From positions 310,001 through 374,000 of the forward strand of contig NZ_BNJR01000012.1 of assembly GCF_016860605.1 (NCBI RefSeq): a DNA stretch of 64,000 nucleotides. The letters run 5' to 3'. Position 1 is the first letter of the stretch, and every line of letters starts with the position of its first letter. A program made the translations under genes and the position numbers. Of this stretch, positions 57,877 through 64,000 are shown in pieces. The stretch is from Lentilactobacillus fungorum (lineage in GTDB: Bacteria > Bacillota > Bacilli > Lactobacillales > Lactobacillaceae). The notes below the pieces were generated by a model. That model did no database searches. It was not told the origin of the DNA and saw only the letters and a program-made list of their open reading frames with translations.

Positions 57877-59271
57877 TTGTTTATTGAGATGCTGCTCACG
57901 AATCCTGAACGCCGGCAGTTAAAGCTGCTTGCGGCCATTCGAACCCAACGCCGAGTGGAGTTTACCGAATTGTCCAGGATCCTTCAATGGCCGTACGTGT
58001 CGACCCAACAGGTTTACCGACGGCTCATAGCTAATTATCAAGCAATTACTGGCGAGAAGATTTCTAAAAAGCGATTGGTTGAGCGGTGCGATTGGATCGA
58101 TCAAGTACTCACTCAGTATCTGATTCGCAATTCAGTGGCATACCAATGCTTGCAAGCAGCGATTCGAGAACAACCCAAACCACTGCTTTCGGTTGGCAGC
58201 ACGACGATTCTCAACCGCTTGCGGCCGATTGTTGGCTGGTTAGCTGAGCGAAACTTGGACTACAACTTAAGAAGTAATGAACTTCACGGGGATGAACGAC
58301 TGATTCGGATTTTTGGTTGGCAGCTGTGCGAATTAGGTAATCAAAATTTGCAGTTAGCTGATGATGAAACCGCTTATTTAAAGGCGTTAACTCAATCATT
58401 GCCGCCAAAGGTGAAAAGGTCGCCTACAATTAACCGCTTTTTACAGGTGACCGCAGTCCGATTAGCCAAACGGCGGTATTTAACGCAGGAATCTCAGGCA
58501 CTGCCCAGGTCAAAGCGTAACGAACTGATGCGGTTTACCAGTTTGCCAGCCAAGACCCGCAACGTTCAATTTAACTTGGCAGAAATTTATTGGCTGCAAT
58601 ACATGGTGGTCTACAGCCCGTATTTCGTGGACACGCGGATCACGAAGCTGGTTCGGCCAAAGGAGCGGGCGGTTTTGCCATATTTGATTCAATTAGTGGT
58701 GAAAACAGTGATCACGCGACTACAAGTTTATCGCTCGCCGCTTTACTTTGAAGAACTCGATGAATACTTGATGGAGGCGATTCAATTCGCGATTCTTTTG
58801 AAACAGCCGCCGATGCAACTCGCTGAACCGGATGAAGTTCAACGGATCCCGGGATTGCGGCGAATTGTTGCGGTGTTGGCTAAGGACATCCCTGAACTGG
58901 CCCGATTTGTCGATTTGATAACTGACGTTTTGAGCTGGTATTTGGCACCGTTTGCCTCACAAAAACACATTGAAGTCAGCTACCCCGCCCGGTTTGATGA
59001 TTACATGGTTGGCATTATCCGCCAGCGATTGATGACCCGGTTCATGAGTATTGATTGGCGACTGCGGCAGGTGCCAATCTCTACAGAGGTGGCCACGCCC
59101 TTATTTCAAATTGTAGTCAAACCAATGGTACCAGCTCAAAATCAGTATTATTGGCTGCCATGGTTAAGTATTGAAAACAATATCCGGTTAATGATCGAAA
59201 AGGTTGGCCGCTGGTTAGCCGGTCTTACTTGGCCGACCGCCGTGGCTAATAAAGCTGTCCTACAAAAGTGA
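57877..59271 (+). CDS. Mga-family transcriptional regulator
   Basis: A 464-residue protein. Two N-terminal HTH regions (RRQLKLLAAIRTQRRVEF, then WPYVSTQQVYRRLIANYQAI) and the long helical middle fit the Mga/AtxA group, which activates surface-protein genes in related bacteria. It probably controls the adjacent adhesins. The start is uncertain: TTG at 57877 or ATG at 57889, neither with a strong ribosome site. The last residues (KAVLQK) and the stop TGA lie in the ends of palindromic repeat units, so the original C-terminus may have been changed. Confidence 0.75.
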   Translation: MFIEMLLTNPERRQLKLLAAIRTQRRVEFTELSRILQWPYVSTQQVYRRLIANYQAITGEKISKKRLVERCDWIDQVLTQYLIRNSVAYQCLQAAIREQPKPLLSVGSTTILNRLRPIVGWLAERNLDYNLRSNELHGDERLIRIFGWQLCELGNQNLQLADDETAYLKALTQSLPPKVKRSPTINRFLQVTAVRLAKRRYLTQESQALPRSKRNELMRFTSLPAKTRNVQFNLAEIYWLQYMVVYSPYFVDTRITKLVRPKERAVLPYLIQLVVKTVITRLQVYRSPLYFEELDEYLMEAIQFAILLKQPPMQLAEPDEVQRIPGLRRIVAVLAKDIPELARFVDLITDVLSWYLAPFASQKHIEVSYPARFDDYMVGIIRQRLMTRFMSIDWRLRQVPISTEVATPLFQIVVKPMVPAQNQYYWLPWLSIENNIRLMIEKVGRWLAGLTWPTAVANKAVLQK

Positions 59272-59508
59272 GCGGAGCAAAGCGGTTAGAAAGCGGAGCC
59301 TAAGTTGACTTGGCCGGAAATCCCGGGCTTGGATTTTTGGGCAAGTCGGCTTAGGTGCAGCTTTCTGCTTTGCGCAGTTGTCCTACAAAAGTGAGCGGAG
59401 CAAAGCGCTTAGGAATCGGAGCGTAAGTCTCCTTTGTGGGAAATTCCCGGGCTTGGAATTTTTCACAAAGGTGCTTACGCGCAGATTCCTGCTTTGCGCA
59501 GCTGTCCT
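59267..59508 (-). repeat. Palindromic repeat copies R14 and R15
   Basis: R14 (59267-59384) and R15 (59390-59508), minus orientation; a loose end GCTGTCCT precedes at 59254-59261. Arms match in each: R14 AGAAAGC/GCTTTCT; R15 AGGAATC/GATTCCT, GCGTAAG/CTTACGC and CCTTTGTG/CACAAAGG. The first bases supply the stop codon of the Mga gene. Confidence 0.94.
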
Positions 59509-59536
59509 ACAAAAATGAGCAGGGGGGATTAAATTG

Positions 59537-60133
59537 ATGGGACAAGTGATCGTGATTAGTTTGGTGATCGTAACCGTCATCGCGATTGGCGCTTGGATTT
59601 GGGCGGCAACCCATGATGGGGCAGTTGGCTTGATGGCGTTTTGGACCGTTGTTACGGCCGGGTGCTTGATCGTTGGTGTGGCATATCAGGTTCACGCCAA
59701 TCATCATCGCCAGGTTGCCCAAAGTAAAGTTGTAAAGACACCCAAGAAGTTAAAGGACAGCACGTATTTTAATGAGCAGGCCAAGCAAACGGCTGCCCAG
59801 AAAAAGCAGGCATTGCAAGCGAAGAACCTGCTAAAGCAACTCCGCAGCACCTACCAAGCAACAATCGGGCCAGTCACGTTTGATGCCGCCAAGAAACGCT
59901 ACGTCGTTCATGTGAAAAAAGCGGCCTATCAGCAGGCCCTAAAAATGATTCGCGAGCACCCAAAGGCAAATCAAAAAGCCCGCCGAACGATTCGGACGAG
60001 CTTTAGTGAGGCGACTAAAGTGATGGATCAAGCGTTAAAACAGCCGGGATACCAGTTGGTGTTGATGGCAAACGGGCGAGTGGTGTTAGTGGCTCAAGAT
60101 GATCGGATTGTGGTGGATAAGTTGAGTGAGTAG
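59537..60133 (+). CDS. Membrane protein with two N-terminal spans
   Basis: A 198-residue protein starting MGQVIVISLVIVTVIAIGAW; the ATG lies 9 bp after AGGGGGG. Two hydrophobic spans (about 3-25 and 33-52) are followed by a basic, Gln/Lys-rich soluble region (about 60-198) with a pattern reminiscent of small beta/alpha domains (VTFDAAKKRYVVHVKKAA). No family recognised. It lies between the Mga gene and mazEF inside the adhesin island, so a link to surface-protein export is possible but unproven. Confidence 0.65.
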   Translation: MGQVIVISLVIVTVIAIGAWIWAATHDGAVGLMAFWTVVTAGCLIVGVAYQVHANHHRQVAQSKVVKTPKKLKDSTYFNEQAKQTAAQKKQALQAKNLLKQLRSTYQATIGPVTFDAAKKRYVVHVKKAAYQQALKMIREHPKANQKARRTIRTSFSEATKVMDQALKQPGYQLVLMANGRVVLVAQDDRIVVDKLSE

Positions 60134-60260
60134 TGTAAAAGGGCCTCATTATAGACGTGACTGTAACGCCTTTAATGGGGGCCTTTAGCTGTGGTGACAT
60201 CGCTTGTAATAACTTTGTAATTACGATATACTTAGTTCGAATCTTAAGGAGGGATTAATC

Positions 60261-60524
60261 GTGAATAACTTAAAAATTGCGGACACAAAAACGCATAAAA
60301 CTGGTAACTCAGTCAGTGTAACTTTACCTAAAATCACCGGCTTTTCGAGCAATGAGTCGGTAACAATTGAAAAAGTTGATGAAGATACTTTAATTATCAG
60401 GCGCGCCCACAGCCATAAAAATCCATGGACGTCGGGCGCATATGACAATGTTGACTTTCGTGGCCAGCTTGATGATATTGGGTTCAATGCTGGCAATGAG
60501 TCCAGGAAAGGTCAAGAACTATGA
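60261..60524 (+). CDS. mazE: MazE-like antitoxin
   Basis: An 87-residue protein from a GTG start after AAGGAGGG. The N-terminus (TKTHKTGNSVSVTLPKI) is the AbrB/MazE DNA-binding hairpin and the rest is acidic and presumably wraps the toxin. Its stop overlaps the mazF ATG (ATGA), typical for translational coupling. It should repress its own promoter with MazF. Confidence 0.85.
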   Translation: MNNLKIADTKTHKTGNSVSVTLPKITGFSSNESVTIEKVDEDTLIIRRAHSHKNPWTSGAYDNVDFRGQLDDIGFNAGNESRKGQEL

Positions 60525-60889
60525 CAACCACTTTCCCTGAACAAGGCGATATTATCGTCTTAGACTTTGAGCCCCATAGTGGACACGAGATGGGCGGACA
60601 CATAACTAGTCAGCCACGACGTCCTGCTGTGGTTGTATCTAACTCTCAATACAATCGGTTAACGGGATTTGTTATCGTCATGCCGATCACCCACGGCACT
60701 AGTCAAATTCAAAAGGGCTTTGAACCGATTCTTGACCCGAGCAGTCGGACAAATGGTTATATCGTGACTTGGCAAACGCCCAATTATGATTACGTTGCCC
60801 GTAATGGTGAGATAATTGGTAAAGTTCCCGATAAGCTTCGCAACCATTTGTGTGCCTTAGCCGTCGACATTGTGGCTGCCAACAAATAA
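60521..60889 (+). CDS. mazF: MazF/PemK-type endoribonuclease toxin
   Basis: A 122-residue MazF-type RNase: PEQGDIIVLDFEPHSGHEMGG, RRPAVVVSNSQYN and VIVMPITHGTS are the family core with the conserved Arg and Thr. It cleaves single-stranded RNA at short sequences; specificity is unknown. It is bound by the upstream MazE. A remnant of a HigA-type gene follows directly. Confidence 0.88.
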   Translation: MTTTFPEQGDIIVLDFEPHSGHEMGGHITSQPRRPAVVVSNSQYNRLTGFVIVMPITHGTSQIQKGFEPILDPSSRTNGYIVTWQTPNYDYVARNGEIIGKVPDKLRNHLCALAVDIVAANK

Positions 60890-61015
60890 ACGCAATCCTA
60901 TCAAAGCTGGGAAATTGGTCGCAGTAATCCTAATGGATCGGCTAAGCGGCTTTTACAGGTACTGATTGATAATCCTCAGTTACTTGATCATTTGTTTGCG
61001 CACCAATCAAAATAA
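60890..61015 (+). pseudogene. C-terminal remnant of a HigA-type antitoxin
   Basis: An open frame without a start begins right after the mazF stop: QSYQSWEIGRSNPNGSAK, then RLLQVLIDNPQLLDHL and a TAA. This matches the end of HTH antitoxins of the HigA/NadS group (SWExGRxxPxGxAxxLL). The N-terminal DNA-binding part and the toxin are gone. Confidence 0.65.
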
Positions 61016-61020
61016 CAGCT

Positions 61021-61062
61021 TGAAAGCGACGTCCTTCTCAAATTGGGGACGTCGCTTTTAAG
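61021..61062. terminator. Bidirectional terminator
   Basis: AAAGCGACGTCC pairs perfectly with GGACGTCGCTTT, with T-rich ends. It separates mazEF from the minus-strand genes. Confidence 0.82.
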
Positions 61063-61084
61063 CATGTTGCCATTTTAGGATTGA

Positions 61085-61306
61085 TTATTCACCATCAATA
61101 AATGTTTTAGCAATTAACGTCAGATTGATAACCCCATTACCAGTTGGTAACCGAGGTGAACCGGGTCGGGATGTAATTTTGCTGAAGACCGCCGTTGTCT
61201 GTTCACCATCATCATGCCAAATACTTGTGAGAAAGGCAATGCGCTCATAGCCCTTTTGAATGCTGTTGTCATTATCAACTACTTGTTGCTCCGTGCTGAT
61301 CCTCAA
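61085..61306 (-). CDS. Small protein after the glycosyltransferase (unknown)
   Basis: A 73-residue frame overlapping the glycosyltransferase end by 32 bp and ending just before the terminator. It reads RIAFLTSIWHDDGEQTTAVF and ends NLTLIAKTFIDGE; composition looks coding. The start (TTG at 61306, after GGAAGTGA) is uncertain. It may be a small accessory protein of the glycosylation genes or the tail of a decayed gene. Confidence 0.5.
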   Translation of the reverse strand: MRISTEQQVVDNDNSIQKGYERIAFLTSIWHDDGEQTTAVFSKITSRPGSPRLPTGNGVINLTLIAKTFIDGE

Positions 61307-62771
61307 TCACTTCCAGCCAATCTTTTCGAACAGCAGCAGCCGAAAACCGCTGCAATGGTTCAGTTGCTTGGCGACTATAAACTGCCAAACGCGTTTGGTC
61401 AATTAGGAGTTGCTTGATCGCCGTGTACATTGCTTCTTGGTCATTTGGCTGGATTAGGGCGCCGTTGATGCCGGTTTTAATCATTTCGCCCGGTCCGTAA
61501 TTGACGTTGTAGCTGACAACCGGACAGCCATGGCCCAGTGCCTCTAAAACGGCCATGGAGAAGCCTTCAAACTGGCTGGTGAGAACGGTTATATCCGCTT
61601 GTTCGTACGCCGGGGTGAGGTCTTTCACGTAACCGCAGAAATGAATGTAGGCGGCTGCTTGGTTATCAGTGATGAGCCGATGCAGGTGTTGCACCGTCTG
61701 CGGGTCACTGGTGCTATCTTCATAACCGTAGATTTTGAGGTCGACGAACGGCAATGTCTGATGTAATCGTAAAGTGATGTGAATGATGTGATCCAGCTGC
61801 TTCATTTTGGTCACCCGGGCGACGGCAATGAGTTGGCCGCGTTTGCGGTTGGCGAAGGCTGGTTGATTCATAAATGCGGCGGCTGGTAAATAGCTGACCG
61901 GCACCGTATAAGCTTTAACCCCCGGGATCCTCGCTGAAACGTCAGCGGTTTCGGCAGCCGTTGACGAGATGATACCAGCCAGACGGTTCGTCATTTTGGC
62001 GATTTGTTTGACGTAAGGGTAAAAGTCGCCGTTTCGCTGGGCATTTTGCGTGAAGGTCGAATGGAGGACAATATAGCGCTTGGCTGGCTGGTTCATCAAA
62101 CCAAATGGCAGGACGGCGATGTCTTCGCGATCGCAATAAAAGCGGGGATCAGTGTCGGCTTTTGCCAAACAATCTAAAAAGTAGGCCATCAGATGATCAA
62201 GGTCGTCGAACTGTAAATGACAGCCACCGTGGGTCAACATGATTAAGCTAAGGATTGGTTGATTATTCGGTCCGCCATGGTAACGAAAAATCATGGTGGC
62301 GCGGGCGGCCTGGTCATAATAAACGCGGGTGTTTAATTTACCGGCATCGTCGAAATATTCGGAATAAGCTAAATAGTTAGCTTCATAAAAATCCCGTCGG
62401 TCGGTAAAGCCCCATTGGTCAAAGTAGTCAACGTAGTAGATTTCTGAATTAGCGCGAACGACTTTTAGCCGGACTTTGCCATCAACCAGCGCAACCTGGT
62501 GATGAATCGGAAGATTAGATAGCCGGTCAATCGCGATAGTTGTATCGACGACTGGCCGGTTGACGTTTGTCCCTAGAAAGTATTGAAATAAATTGATGAC
62601 CCGGCCGCTAATGCCTAAACGCGCCCAAGTTTGGCGAGCATTTCGAACATAGTTGCGAGTCAAGATGACAGCTGGCTGATTTAAGTCATCAAATAAGTGA
62701 AGCCGTTTAATTTCAGCGAGTTCGATCGCCGATGTATAATCGTCAATTTGAGACGTGATGAAGTAATGCAT
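61275..62771 (-). CDS. GT4 glycosyltransferase (GtfA/TarM-like)
   Basis: A 498-residue family 4 (GT-B) glycosyltransferase. The N-terminal half has a beta-rich extension and is followed by the donor-binding half with RGQLIAVARVTKMKQLDHII, LKIYGYEDS, IHFCGYVKDLTPAYEQADI and LTSQFEGFSMAVLEALGHG, giving the catalytic Glu pair E-G-F-S...E. These proteins glycosylate surface adhesins (accessory Sec GtfA) or teichoic acids (TarM). It starts 31 bp after a minus-strand adhesin, so it most likely modifies that protein or the two others. The partner GtfB and secA2 are not seen. Confidence 0.82.
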   Translation of the reverse strand: MHYFITSQIDDYTSAIELAEIKRLHLFDDLNQPAVILTRNYVRNARQTWARLGISGRVINLFQYFLGTNVNRPVVDTTIAIDRLSNLPIHHQVALVDGKVRLKVVRANSEIYYVDYFDQWGFTDRRDFYEANYLAYSEYFDDAGKLNTRVYYDQAARATMIFRYHGGPNNQPILSLIMLTHGGCHLQFDDLDHLMAYFLDCLAKADTDPRFYCDREDIAVLPFGLMNQPAKRYIVLHSTFTQNAQRNGDFYPYVKQIAKMTNRLAGIISSTAAETADVSARIPGVKAYTVPVSYLPAAAFMNQPAFANRKRGQLIAVARVTKMKQLDHIIHITLRLHQTLPFVDLKIYGYEDSTSDPQTVQHLHRLITDNQAAAYIHFCGYVKDLTPAYEQADITVLTSQFEGFSMAVLEALGHGCPVVSYNVNYGPGEMIKTGINGALIQPNDQEAMYTAIKQLLIDQTRLAVYSRQATEPLQRFSAAAVRKDWLEVIEDQHGATSS

Positions 62772-62802
62772 GGTTTACCCCCAACACTGCTGGTTTGTTA
62801 AC

Positions 62803-64000
62803 TCATTGATTTTGGCTGTGATTTTCTTCATTGCGGGTGGTCCCAAAGTTAATGAGGCCACTAAGAGTCGCAAAGTAAAGGCCTAACTGCGTGTGGGACG
62901 GATTGCCGCTGGGATGTTTTGCTAATTGGTGATTTGGCGTGATTGGCGGGTTGGCCAACTGTGGACTTTGTTGGTTAGTAACTTGGAGGTCCAGTCGCAA
63001 TTTTTGAATCGGATTGAGGGGTTTCGACATCGTGATTGGAGAAACTGTTGGGACTGTTGGGGGTTCAACGGCAGCCGGCCGCTGCACGGATTTGGTAACG
63101 TGGTAGCGGTAGTAAACGGGTTGGTGGCCGGATTGAGCGGCCGTTGCACGTAGATTAGCGTTGGCCGTAATCGTGACTGGTTCTATGCGAGCAGCCGGCT
63201 TGGTGGTCACCTTCTTTGCCGGTTTTGGCTTGTTAACAGCAGGTTTAGCTGGTTTAGGGTTCGCTGAAGCAGCGTGAGACAGGCTAGCCGGCTTGGCGGT
63301 GGTAGGTTGGGGTTCAACGGTTGCCACCGGGGTGAACGGTTCGGATTCGACGGCAGCGGCCTGCGTAGTGGGTTGGCTAGGCTGCTCGCTTGAAATAGTC
63401 GCCGGTTGAACGGTTGGCGTGATTGGCAGCTTCGTGTAGACGTAGCGGATGATGAGTTCACCCTGGTCGTTTAACAGACCGTAATCAAACGAAGCGTCCC
63501 AAGTGCCGCTGGCGATTGCTGGCCGAGTGACTAATTGATAGCCAGGAAGGTTAGCCGCTGTGGTTGACCAGCTGCCACCGTATCTGAGGCCATCGCCATT
63601 ATTAGCGGCTACCGTTACTGGTTTTGATAATTGGTGGCCGGCTTCGTCGGTATCAATGACATAAATGGGGATAACGAGGATTTTGCCAATGTTAAGGTGG
63701 CTGCCACCGCCAGTTGTGAGGTCAAACGATAAATCGGTACCAGCACTTTTAAAAGTTTTCAGCAGGTAAAGGCGATTATCGGCAATAAACTGGTTCAGCA
63801 AGGTACTCAGATTTTTGTAGAGCAACTGTTGGTCGGTGGTGGTTGCCGGATCCCAAAGATCGCTTTCAAGGTTGCCAGCATTTGGATTGGCTTTGAGTAA
63901 TTGATAATTTGTCTGATGAGTTTGATTAAACGTCGTTAAATAAGCTGCAACTAAGGCGGTGAATGCCGCTTGCTGCGCTTGGGTTGGCGTATCGTGGACA
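62803..64000 (-). CDS. C-terminal part of a third surface adhesin, no intact LPXTG
   Basis: The frame continues past the right edge (at least 398 residues visible). It includes NLSTLLNQFIADNRLYLL and a beta domain of about 120 residues ending IIRYVYTKL, like a MucBP strand. A Pro/Thr/Ala/Lys-rich wall-spanning linker follows. The end has a short hydrophobic segment (LGLYFATLSGLINFG) after HPSGNPSHTQ, where LPxTG would be expected, and the tail TRNEENHSQNQ is not basic. So the sorting signal is missing or decayed. The glycosyltransferase follows in the same transcript. Confidence 0.75.
   Translation of the reverse strand, partial: VHDTPTQAQQAAFTALVAAYLTTFNQTHQTNYQLLKANPNAGNLESDLWDPATTTDQQLLYKNLSTLLNQFIADNRLYLLKTFKSAGTDLSFDLTTGGGSHLNIGKILVIPIYVIDTDEAGHQLSKPVTVAANNGDGLRYGGSWSTTAANLPGYQLVTRPAIASGTWDASFDYGLLNDQGELIIRYVYTKLPITPTVQPATISSEQPSQPTTQAAAVESEPFTPVATVEPQPTTAKPASLSHAASANPKPAKPAVNKPKPAKKVTTKPAARIEPVTITANANLRATAAQSGHQPVYYRYHVTKSVQRPAAVEPPTVPTVSPITMSKPLNPIQKLRLDLQVTNQQSPQLANPPITPNHQLAKHPSGNPSHTQLGLYFATLSGLINFGTTRNEENHSQNQ

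Overview
The window is chromosomal DNA from a low-GC Gram-positive bacterium of the family Lactobacillaceae. It covers the replication origin and about 55 kb to one side of it. The conserved order gyrA-gyrB-recF-yaaA-dnaN-dnaA-oriC-rpmH-rnpA-yidC ... jag-mnmE-mnmG, a Trp T-box, KxYKxGKxW/LPXTG surface proteins and an Mga-type regulator all point there. The genus cannot be fixed from the sequence alone.

Layout. 1-9.6 kb, minus strand: end of a response-regulator gene, then the replication cluster. The dnaA-dnaN gap holds an AT-rich stretch, a DnaA-trio-like tract and DnaA boxes (candidate unwinding site). A second cluster of seven DnaA boxes lies between dnaA and rpmH. 10-19 kb, plus strand: rpmH, rnpA, yidC, jag, mnmE, mnmG, with glucarate dehydratase and a cation-efflux gene inserted between yidC and jag. 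19-31 kb: SDR, MFS exporter, signal peptidase, then an arabinoside-use locus (putative glycosidase, GPH symporter, GH51 arabinofuranosidase, AraC regulator) and a histidine phosphatase. 31-37 kb: a candidate small RNA with four CCCCTCA loops, kptA, and two divergent aromatic amino acid operons. trpEG is under a Trp T-box. aroF-aroB is preceded by a leader peptide containing Phe, Tyr, Tyr and Trp codons plus an attenuator. 37-41.5 kb: toxin-antitoxin zone (AbrB/RelE-like, RelB with a broken toxin, DarG/DarT). 41.9-64 kb: surface-adhesin island. A four-gene operon of apparently cytosolic proteins precedes two very large MBG/MucBP LPXTG proteins. These are followed by an Mga regulator, a membrane protein, mazEF with a HigA remnant, and a glycosyltransferase next to a third adhesin that runs off the right edge.

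The most striking structure not explained by genes is a dispersed palindromic repeat of 117-119 bp. It is present in about 14 good copies in seven clusters, usually directly before a gene's ribosome-binding site. Its stem sequences differ between copies but change together on both arms, and some copies are chimeric or internally deleted. Other notable items are the aroF attenuator, the C-rich-loop RNA, the cytosolic MucBP-like protein whose tail is duplicated as a separate small gene, a low-GC module inside the 2772-residue adhesin, and three parS-like sites.

All calls come from reading the sequence and recognising families. No database search or folding program was run.
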